From Pseudomonas viridiflava (GTDB lineage: Bacteria > Pseudomonadota > Gammaproteobacteria > Pseudomonadales > Pseudomonadaceae), in contig NZ_UWFA01000380.1 of the NCBI RefSeq assembly GCF_900601905.1, positions 1 through 64,000 on the forward strand: DNA of 64,000 nt. The letters are read 5' to 3'. The notes under the pieces are model-generated. The model was not told the origin of the DNA. It saw only the letters and a program-made list of their open reading frames with translations, and did not search any database. Shown here piece after piece: positions 8,346 to 18,108 of the stretch; the first letter of the stretch is position 1; each line of letters begins with the position of its first letter. Position numbers and translations under genes: made by a program.

Positions 8346-10127
8346 ATGGCAGAAACACTCGCCGATAGCGTTCCGGCCAAGACAGGCGCCTCCGGGAAAA
8401 AGCCCCTGATGGGCCTGGCTTTCCTGGAAAACCTTTCCGAGATGACCATGTTGCGTCAGGTCGGCCTGATGGTCGGGCTGGCTGCCAGCGTGGCGATCGG
8501 CTTTGCCGTGGTGCTCTGGTCGCAGCAGCCCGATTATCGGCCGCTGTATGGCAGCCTTGCCGGCATGGACGGCAAGCAGGTGATGGACACGCTGACCACG
8601 GCCAATATTCCGTACACCATCGAGCCGAACTCCGGTGCCTTGCTGGTCAAGGCCGATGATGTGCAGCGCGCGCGCATTCAGCTGGCGTCGGCCGGTGTTA
8701 CCCAGCATGACGGCAACGTCGGTTTCGAAATTCTCGACAAGGACCAGGGCCTGGGTACCAGCCAGTTCATGGAAGCGACCCGCTATCGCCGTGGTCTGGA
8801 AGGCGAGCTGGCGCGTACTATTTCGTCCCTGAATAACATCAAGGCTGCCCGCGTTCACCTGGCGATCCCAAAAAGCTCGGTGTTCGTGCGTGATGACCGC
8901 AAGCCAAGCGCCTCGATTCTGGTCGAGCTGTACGCCGGGCGTACGCTGGAGCCAAGCCAGGTGATGGCAATCGTCAATCTGGTGTCGACCAGTGTGCCGG
9001 AACTGGCCAAGTCGCAGATCAGCGTCGTGGATCAGAAAGGCAATCTGCTTTCGGATCAGGCTGAGAACTCCGAGCTGACCATGGCTGGCAAACAGTTTGA
9101 TTATTCGCGTCGCATGGAAAGCATGCTCACCCAGCGTGTACAGAATATTCTTCAACCGGTGTTGGGTAACGACCGCTACAAGGCCGAGGTCTCGGCCAAC
9201 GTCGACTTCAGCGCCGTGGAATCCACCGCAGAAAGCTTCAACCCTGACCAGCCTGCCTTGCGCAGCGAACAGTCGGTCAATGAACAACGTTCCAGCAGCT
9301 CCGGCCCGCAGGGTGTGCCGGGCGCTCTGAGCAACCAGCCGCCAGGTCCGGCTACTGCGCCGCAGGCCGCAGGTGGTGCGGCCGGTGCTGCCGCCGCCAT
9401 TGCTCCGGGTCAGCCGTTGCTGGATGCCAACGGTCAGCAAATCATGGATCCGGCGACTGGCCAGCCAGCGTTGGCGCCGTACCCGGCCGACAAGCGTGTG
9501 CAGTCGACCAAGAACTTCGAGCTGGATCGTTCGATCAGCCACACCAAGCAGCAGCAGGGTCGTCTGACCCGCCTGTCGGTTGCAGTGGTGGTCGATGACC
9601 AGGTCAAGATCAACGCGGCCAACGGTGAAATGACCCGTACGCCATGGAGTGCCGACGATCTGAACCGCTTTACGCGTCTGGTTCAGAATGCCGTGGGTTT
9701 CGACGCCAGTCGTGGCGACAGCGTCAGCGTCGTCAACGTGCCGTTCTCGGTCGAACAGGGCGAGGTGATTGCCGAGATTCCGTTCTACTCGCAACCGTGG
9801 TTCTGGGACATCGTCAAACAGGCCGTGGGCATCATCTTCATCCTGATTCTGGTGTTCGGCGTGCTGCGCCCGGTGTTGAACAACATCACCAATGGCAAGA
9901 GCAAGGAACTGGCCGGTTTCGACGATGGTACGGGTGGTTTTGGTGGCATGGGCGGTGGCGACGAACTGTCCAACGACCGTGTCAGCCTGGGTGGTCCGCA
10001 GAGCATTCTGCTGCCTAGCCCGACCGAGGGTTATGACGCACAGTTGAACGCGATCAAGAGTCTGGTGGCTGAAGACCCGGGTCGTGTGGCCCAGGTTGTG
10101 AAAGAGTGGATTAACACTGATGAATGA
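8346..10127 (+). CDS. fliF: Flagellar MS-ring protein FliF
   Basis: Builds the MS ring in the inner membrane, the base on which the flagellum assembles. 593 aa. Transmembrane segment 1 near residues 38-58 (GLAASVAIGFAVVLWS), periplasmic ring-building motifs with YscJ-type fold (about 60-280), a disordered Gly/Ala/Pro/Gln stretch (about 300-400), transmembrane segment 2 near 480-500 (VGIIFILILVFGVL), and a short cytoplasmic tail that binds FliG. The gene ends 8 bases inside fliG, so the two partners are translationally coupled. Confidence 0.97.
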   Translation: MAETLADSVPAKTGASGKKPLMGLAFLENLSEMTMLRQVGLMVGLAASVAIGFAVVLWSQQPDYRPLYGSLAGMDGKQVMDTLTTANIPYTIEPNSGALLVKADDVQRARIQLASAGVTQHDGNVGFEILDKDQGLGTSQFMEATRYRRGLEGELARTISSLNNIKAARVHLAIPKSSVFVRDDRKPSASILVELYAGRTLEPSQVMAIVNLVSTSVPELAKSQISVVDQKGNLLSDQAENSELTMAGKQFDYSRRMESMLTQRVQNILQPVLGNDRYKAEVSANVDFSAVESTAESFNPDQPALRSEQSVNEQRSSSSGPQGVPGALSNQPPGPATAPQAAGGAAGAAAAIAPGQPLLDANGQQIMDPATGQPALAPYPADKRVQSTKNFELDRSISHTKQQQGRLTRLSVAVVVDDQVKINAANGEMTRTPWSADDLNRFTRLVQNAVGFDASRGDSVSVVNVPFSVEQGEVIAEIPFYSQPWFWDIVKQAVGIIFILILVFGVLRPVLNNITNGKSKELAGFDDGTGGFGGMGGGDELSNDRVSLGGPQSILLPSPTEGYDAQLNAIKSLVAEDPGRVAQVVKEWINTDE

Positions 10128-11136
10128 TCGAGCCGTCGTAACCAAACTGAGCAAAGTCGAGAAAGCTGCCGTACTGCTGCTTTCGTTGGGCGAAACCGAC
10201 GCGGCTCAAGTGCTCCGGCATATGGGGCCCAAGGAAGTGCAGCGCGTGGGTGTGGCCATGGCGCAGATGCGCAACGTGCACCGCGAGCAGGTCGAAGAGG
10301 TCATGACCGAGTTCGTCGAGACCGTCGGCGACCAGACCAGCCTGGGTGTCGGCTCCGATGGCTACATTCGCAAAATGCTCACCCAGGCGCTGGGTGAAGA
10401 CAAGGCCAACGGTCTCATCGACCGCATTCTGCTGGGCGGCAACACCAGCGGCCTGGACAGCCTGAAATGGATGGAGCCGCGCGCGGTTGCCGATGTGATC
10501 CGTTTCGAGCACCCGCAGATTCAAGCGATTGTGGTGGCTTATCTGGATGCCGATCAGGCGGGTGAAGTACTCGGCCATTTCGATCACAAGGTGCGCCTTG
10601 ACATCATCCTGCGCGTGTCTTCGTTGAATACCGTGCAGCCAGCAGCGCTCAAGGAATTGAACCAGATTCTCGAGAAGCAGTTCTCGGGTAACGCCAACAC
10701 GTCGCGGACCACCCTGGGTGGTATCAAGCGTGCTGCCGATATCATGAACTTCCTCGACAGCTCCATCGAAGGCACGCTCATGGATTCGATCCGCGAAGTC
10801 GACGAAGACCTGTCGACCCAGATCGAAGACCTCATGTTTGTCTTCAACAACCTTGCCGACGTCGACGACCGCGGTATCCAGGCCTTGCTGCGCGAAGTGT
10901 CTTCGGATGTGCTGGTTCTGGCGCTCAAGGGTTCGGACGAGGCGATCAAGGAAAAAATCTTCAAGAACATGTCCAAACGTGCCGCCGAGCTGTTGCGTGA
11001 TGACCTGGAAGCCAAGGGGCCGGTCCGCGTCAGCGACGTGGAAACTGCGCAGAAAGAAATCCTCACTATCGCTCGCCGTATGGCCGAGGCCGGGGAGATC
11101 GTTCTCGGCGGCAAAGGTGGCGAGGAAATGATTTAA
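10120..11136 (+). CDS. fliG: Flagellar motor switch protein FliG
   Basis: Rotor protein on the MS ring that interacts with the stator to make torque and with FliM for switching. 338 aa with N (binds FliF), middle and C domains. The conserved EHPQ motif is at residues 130-133 and the charged torque helix lies in the last third (segments around IEDLMFVFNNLADVDD and LKGSDEAIKEKIFKNMSKRA). It overlaps fliF by 8 bases and precedes fliH. Confidence 0.97.
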   Translation: MNDRAVVTKLSKVEKAAVLLLSLGETDAAQVLRHMGPKEVQRVGVAMAQMRNVHREQVEEVMTEFVETVGDQTSLGVGSDGYIRKMLTQALGEDKANGLIDRILLGGNTSGLDSLKWMEPRAVADVIRFEHPQIQAIVVAYLDADQAGEVLGHFDHKVRLDIILRVSSLNTVQPAALKELNQILEKQFSGNANTSRTTLGGIKRAADIMNFLDSSIEGTLMDSIREVDEDLSTQIEDLMFVFNNLADVDDRGIQALLREVSSDVLVLALKGSDEAIKEKIFKNMSKRAAELLRDDLEAKGPVRVSDVETAQKEILTIARRMAEAGEIVLGGKGGEEMI

Positions 11137-11146
11137 GGCACTACTA

Positions 11147-11956
11147 ATGTCCAGCTCCAGCAAAGAACCGGCCAGCGAACTGATTCGCGCCAAGGATGTG
11201 GGCGGTTTCGACGTCTGGTCGTTGCCCAGTTTCGACCCGTTTGTGGAACCTGCGCCTGAGCCGGAACCGGAGATTGAAGAGCCGGTCGAGGTGATTGAGG
11301 AAGTGCCGCTGGAGGAAGTCCAGCCCATCACCCTCGAAGAACTCGAAAGCATCCGCCAGGAAGCCTACAACGAAGGCTTCGCCACGGGCGAGAAAGAGGG
11401 TTTCCACAGTACCCAGCTCAAGGTGCGTCAGGAGGCCGAAGTTGCCCTGGCCGCCAAGCTGGAAAGCCTTGAGCGGTTGTTCGAGCAGTTTCTCAACCCC
11501 ATCGCCGAACAGGACATGCAGATCGAGAAGTCGATGATCCTGCTGGTCGAGCACATTGCCCGCAAAGTCATTCAGCGCGAGCTGACCACGGACTCCCGGC
11601 AGATCGGCAACGTCCTGCGCGACGCGTTGAAACTGCTGCCCATGGGCGCCACCAACGTGCGGATTTTCATCAATCCCCAGGACTTCGAACAGATCAAGCT
11701 GCTGCGCGAGCGCCATGAGGAAAACTGGCGCATCGTCGAAGACGACACCCTGCAGGCCGGTGGCTGCCGAATCGAGACCGAGCACAGTCGCATTGATGCC
11801 AGTATCGAAACCAGGATCGCTCAGGCCATCGCCAAAATGTACGACCAGATGCACGAGCAGGCCCTGCACCCGTCCGCTTCGGACATGAGTCTGGATCTGG
11901 ACAAAGCCCCGCAAGCCGACGGCCCCGCCGACGACGAGAAAGCCGATGCGCCTTGA
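11147..11956 (+). CDS. fliH: Flagellar export ATPase regulator FliH
   Basis: Soluble stator of the export ATPase; a FliH dimer holds FliI and links it to FliN at the C ring. 269 aa. The N-terminal third is very acidic with repeated Pro-Glu pairs (about 25-60). It is followed by a helix with small-residue spacing ([15 protein letters not shown]) typical of FliH GxxxG segments, and a C-terminal FliH/HrpE domain (about 120-235). The final 25 residues are again acidic. The start at 11147 fits the end of fliG. It overlaps fliI by 11 bases. Confidence 0.93.
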   Translation: MSSSSKEPASELIRAKDVGGFDVWSLPSFDPFVEPAPEPEPEIEEPVEVIEEVPLEEVQPITLEELESIRQEAYNEGFATGEKEGFHSTQLKVRQEAEVALAAKLESLERLFEQFLNPIAEQDMQIEKSMILLVEHIARKVIQRELTTDSRQIGNVLRDALKLLPMGATNVRIFINPQDFEQIKLLRERHEENWRIVEDDTLQAGGCRIETEHSRIDASIETRIAQAIAKMYDQMHEQALHPSASDMSLDLDKAPQADGPADDEKADAP

Positions 11957-13304
11957 TCGCACCAGCTTCGGCAAGCGCCTGGGTTCGTACGCCGAATCCA
12001 TCGATCTGCCGAGCCAGCCGCTGGTTGAAGGCCGACTGTTACGGATGGTCGGCCTGACCCTGGAAGCCGAAGGGTTGCGCGCGGCCATGGGCAGCCGCTG
12101 CGTGGTGATCAACGACGACAGCCACCATCCAGTCGAAGTCGAAGCCGAAGTCATGGGTTTTTCCGGCAGCAAGGTATTCCTCATGCCGGTGGGCAGCGTG
12201 GCGGGAATTGCCCCTGGTGCTCGGGTCGTGCCGCTGATCGACACCGGTCGTCTGCCGATGGGCATGGCCATGCTGGGCCGGGTGCTGGATGGCGCCGGAC
12301 GTCCGCTGGACGGCAAAGGTGGCATCAAGGCCGAAGACTGGGTGCCCATGGACGGCCCGACCATCAACCCACTCAAGCGCAACCCCATCAGCCAGCCGCT
12401 GGACGTGGGGATTCGCTGTATCAACGGATTGTTGACGGTAGGTCGCGGCCAGCGTCTGGGTCTGTTCGCCGGCACAGGCGTCGGCAAGAGTGTCCTGTTG
12501 GGCATGATGACGCGCTTCACCGAGGCCGACATCATCGTGGTAGGCCTGATCGGCGAGCGCGGTCGTGAAGTTAAAGAGTTCATCGAGCACAGCCTCGGTG
12601 AAGAAGGCCTCAAGCGTTCCGTCGTGGTCGCATCGCCAGCCGATGACGCGCCTTTGATGCGCTTGCGGGCAGCCATGTATTGCACGCGCATTGCCGAATA
12701 TTTTCGCGACAAGGGCATGAACGTCCTGTTGCTGATGGATTCCCTGACCCGTTTTGCCCAAGCCCAGCGTGAAATCGCCCTGGCCATTGGCGAGCCGCCA
12801 GCCACCAAGGGCTACCCGCCTTCAGTCTTCGCCAAGTTGCCCAAACTAGTGGAGCGGGCCGGTAACGCCGAGGCCGGTGGTGGCTCGATCACTGCTTTTT
12901 ATACCGTGCTGTCCGAAGGCGATGACCAGCAGGACCCGATTGCCGACTCGGCGCGGGGCGTGCTCGATGGTCACATCGTGTTGTCCCGACGCCTGGCCGA
13001 AGAGGGGCATTACCCGGCTATTGATATCGAAGCGTCGATCAGCCGGGTCATGCCGTCGGTGGTCACGCCCGAGCATATGAATCAGGCCCAGCACTTTAAA
13101 CAGTTGTGGTCGCGCTACCAGCAAAGCCGCGACCTGATCAGCGTCGGCGCTTATGTCGCTGGCGGCGACCGGGAAACAGACCTGGCGATTGCCCTGCAGC
13201 CGGTGTTGGTGCGCTACCTGCGTCAAGGGCTCAACGAAAACCAGAGCATGGAAAACAGCGGTGCCCAGCTGGCGGCCGTGTTCAATCCGGCAGCGGGTGG
13301 CTGA
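11946..13304 (+). CDS. fliI: Flagellum-specific ATPase FliI
   Basis: Hexameric ATPase, related to F1-beta, that helps deliver substrates to the export gate. 452 aa. Walker A GTGVGKS at about 176-182, Walker B segment [18 protein letters not shown] with the conserved Asp, and the signature [16 protein letters not shown]. Start and length agree with the family. It sits between its regulator fliH and fliJ in one operon; fliJ starts seven bases after the stop. Confidence 0.97.
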   Translation: MRLDRTSFGKRLGSYAESIDLPSQPLVEGRLLRMVGLTLEAEGLRAAMGSRCVVINDDSHHPVEVEAEVMGFSGSKVFLMPVGSVAGIAPGARVVPLIDTGRLPMGMAMLGRVLDGAGRPLDGKGGIKAEDWVPMDGPTINPLKRNPISQPLDVGIRCINGLLTVGRGQRLGLFAGTGVGKSVLLGMMTRFTEADIIVVGLIGERGREVKEFIEHSLGEEGLKRSVVVASPADDAPLMRLRAAMYCTRIAEYFRDKGMNVLLLMDSLTRFAQAQREIALAIGEPPATKGYPPSVFAKLPKLVERAGNAEAGGGSITAFYTVLSEGDDQQDPIADSARGVLDGHIVLSRRLAEEGHYPAIDIEASISRVMPSVVTPEHMNQAQHFKQLWSRYQQSRDLISVGAYVAGGDRETDLAIALQPVLVRYLRQGLNENQSMENSGAQLAAVFNPAAGG

Positions 13305-13310
13305 TAGATC

Positions 13311-13760
13311 ATGGCCAAAAGTCGTGCGGCACGTCTGGCGCCGGTGGTGGACATGGCCGAAAGCGCCGAGCGCACGGCTGCCCAGCGTCTGGGGCATTTT
13401 CAAGGCCAGGTGCGCATCGCCGAAGGCAAACTGGACGAACTTGAGCAGTTCCGCCTGGCTTATCAGCAGCAGTGGATCGACAAAGGTGCCAGCGGCGTTT
13501 CCGGCCAATGGCTGATGAATTACCAGCGCTTTCTCAATCAACTGGAAACCGCAGTCGGTCAGCAGCGCAAGAGCCTGGCCTGGCATCAGGACAACCTGGA
13601 AAAGGCCCGTGGCGCGTGGCAACAGGCCTACGCCCGGGTCGAAGGGTTACGCAAGCTGGTCCAGCGCTACATAGACGAAGCGCGCCAGCTGGAAGATAAA
13701 CGCGAACAGAAACTGCTGGACGAGCTTTCCCAGCGCTTGCCGAGGCAGTCGCAGTTTTAA
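13311..13760 (+). CDS. fliJ: Flagellar export protein FliJ
   Basis: Coiled-coil central stalk of the FliHIJ ATPase complex, also escorting chaperones. 149 aa, almost entirely helical and charged, with long heptad runs (residues about 20-140), rich in Gln, Arg and Glu. Position after fliI and length are diagnostic, since sequence conservation is low. The operon probably ends here: a degraded REP-like repeat follows, and the next gene starts about 210 bases later. Confidence 0.92.
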   Translation: MAKSRAARLAPVVDMAESAERTAAQRLGHFQGQVRIAEGKLDELEQFRLAYQQQWIDKGASGVSGQWLMNYQRFLNQLETAVGQQRKSLAWHQDNLEKARGAWQQAYARVEGLRKLVQRYIDEARQLEDKREQKLLDELSQRLPRQSQF

Positions 13761-13773
13761 GACAATTTGCGTT

Positions 13774-13853
13774 ATTTCAGACACACCCCGGTTCTCTAGG
13801 CGCTGACCGAGGTTACGAGCGCTGCGAAGGCGGTGTATCTAACCCACCGCTGT
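13774..13853. repeat. Degraded REP-type repeat arm
   Basis: The stretch from GACACACCCC through TAGGCGCTGACCGAGGTTACG to AAGGCGGTGT closely follows the reverse complement of the repeat units at 49059-49352. It fills much of the 210-base gap between fliJ and the STAS gene. One eroded arm only. Confidence 0.55.
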
Positions 13854-13970
13854 TCGCGATCTTCGGCAGCTCAACAGGCCGTGGTGAAATCTGCGATGCA
13901 ATCAGTTTGCTGCCATCGCTTGGCGGTGCTACACCTTGAATACGTACCGAGGCTTAATCAGGAACTCCTT

Positions 13971-14273
13971 ATGTCGGTTACCTCCGAGCTTTCCCCCGAC
14001 GGTCAGCAACTGACCATTTTCGTCTCGGGCCGTTTTGATTTTGCCTCGCATCAGGACTTTCGCGCCGCCTACGAAGGGTTGGGCAAAGAACACCGCTACA
14101 TTGTGGATTTGCGCGGAACCCATTATCTGGATAGCTCCGCGCTGGGCATGCTGTTGCTGCTGCGCGACCACGCGGGTGGTGAGCGGGCGCGTATCCGGCT
14201 GATCAATTGCACGGCCGACGTCATCACCATCCTGACGATTTCCAATTTCTCGAAACTGTTCCAGATAGGCTGA
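13971..14273 (+). CDS. STAS-domain anti-sigma factor antagonist (HsbA-like)
   Basis: A 100-aa single STAS domain with the conserved serine in the motif HYLDSSALGMLLLLRD (about residues 46-61), the site normally phosphorylated by a partner kinase. The frame is open from 13833, but ATG 13971 has AGGA at 13960-13963 and gives the full domain. It is followed after four bases by a receiver-phosphatase-kinase protein, the usual partner switch. The pair resembles HsbA and HsbR of P. aeruginosa, which tune motility versus biofilm formation through FlgM. The place inside the flagellar cluster supports a similar role here (inference). Confidence 0.85.
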   Translation: MSVTSELSPDGQQLTIFVSGRFDFASHQDFRAAYEGLGKEHRYIVDLRGTHYLDSSALGMLLLLRDHAGGERARIRLINCTADVITILTISNFSKLFQIG

Positions 14274-14277
14274 CCCC

Positions 14278-15975
14278 TTGCAGTCCTCGAGCGAGCAACT
14301 GTGCATTCTGATCGCTGACGACAGCGCCAGTGATCGTTATCTCTTGTCGACCATCGTCAGTCGCCAGGGCCATAAAGTGCTGTGCGCCGCCAACGGGGCG
14401 GAAGCGTTGGCGATGTTTAAAAAACACCGGCCGCAATTGATCCTGATGGACGCGCTTATGCCGGTGATGGATGGCTTCGAAGCCGCGCGGCGCATCAAAC
14501 AGCTGGCGGGCGAAGCGCTGGTGCCGATCATTTTTCTGACCTCACTGACCGAGGGCGAGGCGCTTGCCCGCTGTCTGGATGCAGGTGGCGATGATTTCAT
14601 TGCCAAGCCCTACAACCATGTCGTGCTCACCGCCAAGATCAAGGCCATGAACCGCCTGCGACTGCTGCAGGAAACCGTCCTTCAGCAACGCGATCTGATC
14701 TCCCGACACCACGAATACCTGCTCAACGAACAGCGCGTCGCCAAGGAAGTCTTTGATCAGGTCGCGCATTCCGGTTGCCTGAACGCGTCAAACATCCGCT
14801 ACCTGCAATCGCCCTATGCGCTGTTCAATGGCGATTTGTTGCTGGCCTCTTACACACCCGCCGGGCACATGCACGTGCTGCTCGGCGACTTCACCGGCCA
14901 TGGCTTGCCGGCAGCGGTCGGGGCCATGCCTCTGGCGGAAGTGTTCTACGGCATGACAGCCAAGGGGTTTGGCCTGGCCGAGACCTTGCGCGAGATGAAC
15001 GCCAAGCTCCAGCGCATCCTGCCGGTGGACATGTTTTGCTGCGCGACGTTGTTGTGCGTCAATTTCAGGCAGCGTCAAGTGGAAGTCTGGAATGGCGGCC
15101 TGCCGGACGGCTACCTCCTCAGCGCTGCCAGCGGCGAGCGCACGGCCTTGGTGTCACGGCATTTGCCTCTCGGGGTGCTGGACTCTTCCAGTTTCGATGA
15201 CAAGACCGAGGTCTATCCTTTTGCCTGCAATGACCGCATCTTCCTGCTCTCCGATGGCGTAGTCGACACCCGGAACCGGGACGAGCAGTTGTTTGGCGTG
15301 CAGCGGTTGCACGAAGTGTTTGCCGCCAATCGCCAACCCCATTTGCTGATCGGGGAAATTCAGCAAGCCCTGACCGATTTTGGCGGGCAGGCCCGTGACG
15401 ATGTCAGCATGGTCGAAATTCTGGCGGTCGAGGCAGCCGACCCGGGTACCCGCGCGGTCATCTATTCGGACAGCGGGACCTCGACGCCTCTGGACTGGTC
15501 GGCAACCTTCGAGTTTCGCGGCTCGACCATCAGGCGTTTCAACCCCTTGCCATACCTGCTGCAACTGCTGCTGGAAGTGCATGGTCTGCGCACGCAAAGT
15601 GGTGCGCTCTATAGCGTACTCACCGAGTTGTACAGCAACGCGCTGGAACACGGTGTGCTCGGGCTGGACTCACGCCTGAAAAACGACGCGGCGGGATTCG
15701 CCCGCTACTATGAGCTGCGTGCGGAGCGCCTGGCCAGCCTCTGCGATGGATTCATCCGAGTGCATGTGCAGGTGGTGCCGGTGGGTGAGGGTGGTCGTTT
15801 GACGTTACAGGTCGAGGACAGCGGCCCGGGTTTCAGTGTTGATACAATTCTCGCATTGCCTACCGTGGTCAATGAGCTGTACGGTCGCGGTCTTGCGCTG
15901 GTGCGCGAGCTGAGTGAACAGGCAACGTGGTCAGCGGATGGACGCACTGCCTGTGTGGAGTTTTGTTGGGGATGA
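14278..15975 (+). CDS. Response regulator / PP2C (SpoIIE) phosphatase with C-terminal anti-sigma kinase domain (HsbR-like)
   Basis: 565-aa three-domain protein: receiver (about 8-125) with phospho-acceptor D58 in LILMDALMPVMDG, a coiled-coil linker, a SpoIIE-type Ser phosphatase (about 165-385; acidic motifs GDFTGHG and LLSDGVVDT), and a GHKL kinase domain (about 415-560; N box ELYSNALEHG). This allows one protein to phosphorylate and dephosphorylate the upstream STAS protein under control of the receiver. The start appears to be TTG at 14278; no in-frame ATG or GTG is close. Upstream sensor unknown; the downstream Hpt protein is a likely phosphate donor. Confidence 0.88.
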   Translation: MQSSSEQLCILIADDSASDRYLLSTIVSRQGHKVLCAANGAEALAMFKKHRPQLILMDALMPVMDGFEAARRIKQLAGEALVPIIFLTSLTEGEALARCLDAGGDDFIAKPYNHVVLTAKIKAMNRLRLLQETVLQQRDLISRHHEYLLNEQRVAKEVFDQVAHSGCLNASNIRYLQSPYALFNGDLLLASYTPAGHMHVLLGDFTGHGLPAAVGAMPLAEVFYGMTAKGFGLAETLREMNAKLQRILPVDMFCCATLLCVNFRQRQVEVWNGGLPDGYLLSAASGERTALVSRHLPLGVLDSSSFDDKTEVYPFACNDRIFLLSDGVVDTRNRDEQLFGVQRLHEVFAANRQPHLLIGEIQQALTDFGGQARDDVSMVEILAVEAADPGTRAVIYSDSGTSTPLDWSATFEFRGSTIRRFNPLPYLLQLLLEVHGLRTQSGALYSVLTELYSNALEHGVLGLDSRLKNDAAGFARYYELRAERLASLCDGFIRVHVQVVPVGEGGRLTLQVEDSGPGFSVDTILALPTVVNELYGRGLALVRELSEQATWSADGRTACVEFCWG

Positions 15976-16000
15976 CACCCTGGGATCAAGGAGTGAACAC

Positions 16001-16366
16001 GTGTCGGATAATCATCTGGACTACAGCGTATTGAATGCATTGCAGGACGTCATGGAGGATGAATACCCGACCTTGCTCGACGTTTTTCTCAATGATTCCG
16101 AGACGCGCATCGTGCGCCTGCGTCAGATCCTCGGCGGTCCTGTGTTCGATCTTCAGGAATTGAGCATGATGGCCCACAGTTTCAAGGGCAGCAGCAGCAA
16201 CATGGGCGCTTTGCACCTGGCTGCCCTGTGTCATCAGCTCGAGGAGCGCAGTCGACGGCAGGACGTGACCGGGCTGGGTGATCTGCTGCTCAGCATCGAT
16301 CACGAATACTCGGCGGTGCGCAGGCTGTTCGACGCCGAACGTCAGCTGTACAGCGCCCAACCCTGA
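16001..16366 (+). CDS. Hpt domain phosphotransfer protein
   Basis: A 121-aa histidine phosphotransfer protein, four-helix bundle, with phospho-acceptor H59 in MMAHSFKGSSSNMG. The frame is open further upstream, but GTG 16001 is preceded by AAGGAG (15988-15993) at ideal spacing and gives a protein matching one Hpt domain. It likely relays phosphate between an unlinked hybrid kinase and the receiver of the preceding gene. Position between the HsbR-like gene and fliK suggests it feeds into flagellar control (inference). Confidence 0.88.
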   Translation: MSDNHLDYSVLNALQDVMEDEYPTLLDVFLNDSETRIVRLRQILGGPVFDLQELSMMAHSFKGSSSNMGALHLAALCHQLEERSRRQDVTGLGDLLLSIDHEYSAVRRLFDAERQLYSAQP

Positions 16367-16442
16367 TCTCATCGTCAGCCAGGCTTATCTGGCCCGTATC
16401 TTGCTCTGTTCTGCGTATTCAGCTGTTTTCGCGGAGAACGAC

Positions 16443-17870
16443 ATGCCCCTTGCCACTAATGCACTGCTTCAAGCCAACGCCACGGCTGCGACGAAGTCCA
16501 GTGCCGCCAGCAATTCGACCAAGGCTGCAGACAGCAGTGCGAGTGATCGCTCAAGCTTCTCCGACGTATACGCCAAGCAGGCTGAAGCCAAGGCTGCGGG
16601 GCGCGACGACGCACCGGTAAAGTCCCGCAGCGTTGCTGATAAAGACAAATCGGTTGCCGATAAAAAAACGCCAACCCCTGCCGATGATGCGACTGCCGCT
16701 GAGCAGACGAGCGTTGCCGAAAGCGGCAACGCCTTGCCTGTCGACCCGGCAGCCGCGGTTGCAGACGACGAGGCGGGCAGCGCGAGTGACGAGCCAGTCG
16801 ATCCGTCCTTGCTGGCCGCGACGCCTGTCGAGTTGCCGGTTGATCCGACACTGGACCCGACCTTGCAGGCCATGGCCGGGCAGGCGGTTGCCACGCCCGT
16901 GATCGACAAGTCTGCGGCAGAGGCCAAGCCCGTCGACCCGAGCGCCGCGCTTACCGCTGCCGTGACCCCAGCCATTGGCGCGCAGTCTGCTACGACGGCA
17001 GCGGTAGCCGATGCACCTTTCGATCCGAATGCCGACCCGCTGCAAGACATGCCTGCCTTGCAGTTCGCGCTGGAGAGTGCCGCCGCCAAGGCGCAACAGG
17101 CGCAGAACGCCAATGGTGCAAACCATTCTGGCAAATCCGCGAAGGCTGGCGAACTCACCACTGATCAGTCACAGAACCTCGCCAATAACCTGGCGGCTCT
17201 CGATGACCAGGCACCGATCGTTGACGAGGCCAGCACTGAAAGCAGTGGCAAGTCGTTTGAAGGTTTGCTGGGCGAAGGTCTCAAGGATGTCAAAGGTGCC
17301 ATCGGCGAGACCCGCGTGGATAACTTCGCCGACCGCTTGGCCGCCATGAGTCAGGCTGCGCAACAGGCCCGTCCGGTGACCACGCCTGCCGTTCCGTTGC
17401 TCAGTCAGCCGCTGGCGATGCATCAGAGTGGCTGGAGTGAAGGGGTCGTCGACCGCGTGATGTACCTGTCGAGCCAGAATCTCAAGTCTGCCGATATTCA
17501 GCTGGAACCTGCCGAGCTGGGTCGTCTGGATATCCGTATCAACATGGCACCGGACCAGCAGACGCAAGTCACCTTCATGAGCGCCCACGTAGGGGTGCGT
17601 GAAGCACTGGAAAGCCAGATGTCGCGCCTGCGTGAGTCCTTCACGCAGCAGGGCATGGGCCAGGTTGACGTCAACGTGTCCGACCAGTCGCGTAATCAAC
17701 AGAACCAGCAGGAGCAGCAGGCCAGCAATACGCGTGGCACCGGCAACAACGGTTCCGGCTCCAACGGTATCGAGAGTTCGACTGAGGGCAGTGGCAGCGA
17801 TGCAGCGGTAGCCGTCAGCCAGCCAGCTGCGCGAGTGATCGGCACCAGCGAGATTGATTACTACGCTTGA
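16443..17870 (+). CDS. fliK: Flagellar hook-length control protein FliK
   Basis: Molecular ruler secreted during hook growth, which then signals FlhB to change substrate class. 475 aa. The long N-terminal part (about 1-290) is low complexity, rich in Ala, Asp, Ser, Thr and Lys. The C-terminal Flg_hook domain (about 330-430) contains DIQLEPAELGRLDIRI, the family signature, and the tail is Gln/Asn/Ser-rich. The frame opens at 16278 but ATG 16443 has GGAG at 16432-16435 and does not overlap the Hpt gene. A REPIN follows, ending the transcript region. Confidence 0.93.
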   Translation: MPLATNALLQANATAATKSSAASNSTKAADSSASDRSSFSDVYAKQAEAKAAGRDDAPVKSRSVADKDKSVADKKTPTPADDATAAEQTSVAESGNALPVDPAAAVADDEAGSASDEPVDPSLLAATPVELPVDPTLDPTLQAMAGQAVATPVIDKSAAEAKPVDPSAALTAAVTPAIGAQSATTAAVADAPFDPNADPLQDMPALQFALESAAAKAQQAQNANGANHSGKSAKAGELTTDQSQNLANNLAALDDQAPIVDEASTESSGKSFEGLLGEGLKDVKGAIGETRVDNFADRLAAMSQAAQQARPVTTPAVPLLSQPLAMHQSGWSEGVVDRVMYLSSQNLKSADIQLEPAELGRLDIRINMAPDQQTQVTFMSAHVGVREALESQMSRLRESFTQQGMGQVDVNVSDQSRNQQNQQEQQASNTRGTGNNGSGSNGIESSTEGSGSDAAVAVSQPAARVIGTSEIDYYA

Positions 17871-17888
17871 TCAGGGTTGACCATGACT

Positions 17889-17980
17889 CGTAGGAGCGGC
17901 TTTAGCCGCGAACGCGTCGGTTGGGCAGATACATATCTGCCGTTTGACGTATTGTCTTCGCGGATAAATCCGCTCCTACG
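17889..17980. repeat. REPIN (two inverted REP sequences)
   Basis: Arm 1 at 17889-17912 reads CGTAGGAGCGGCTTTAGCCG; arm 2 at 17957-17980 is its near reverse complement. They form a long hairpin in the fliK-fliL gap. A Pseudomonas REP-type repeat mobilised by RAYT transposases elsewhere in the genome. Confidence 0.85.
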
Positions 17981-18041
17981 GGTACCTCGTCATCTGGCTT
18001 GACCGGGCAAAACCCACGCCACACAAAATCCCCCGCAACTC

Positions 18042-18057
18042 TGGCATAACACTTGCT
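18042..18057 (+). promoter_or_regulatory. Sigma-54 promoter of fliLMNOPQR-flhB
   Basis: TGGCATA (18042-18048), ACAC, TTGCT (18053-18057): correct -24/-12 spacing, 51 bases before fliL. Confidence 0.85.
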
Positions 18058-18108
18058 CTCCCTCTGTCACGTATTAGTGAACCCCCCGAATAGTGACGGA
18101 TTATTGGC

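Noticed and set aside
7908..10154. 748-codon antisense ORF opposite fliE-fliF
   Set aside because: His/Arg/Gln-rich shadow translation of fliF, no start signals.
11144..12808. Very long antisense ORF (554 codons) opposite fliH-fliI
   Set aside because: High-GC shadow frame; Arg/Pro/Ser-rich, and fliH and fliI are unambiguous on the other strand.
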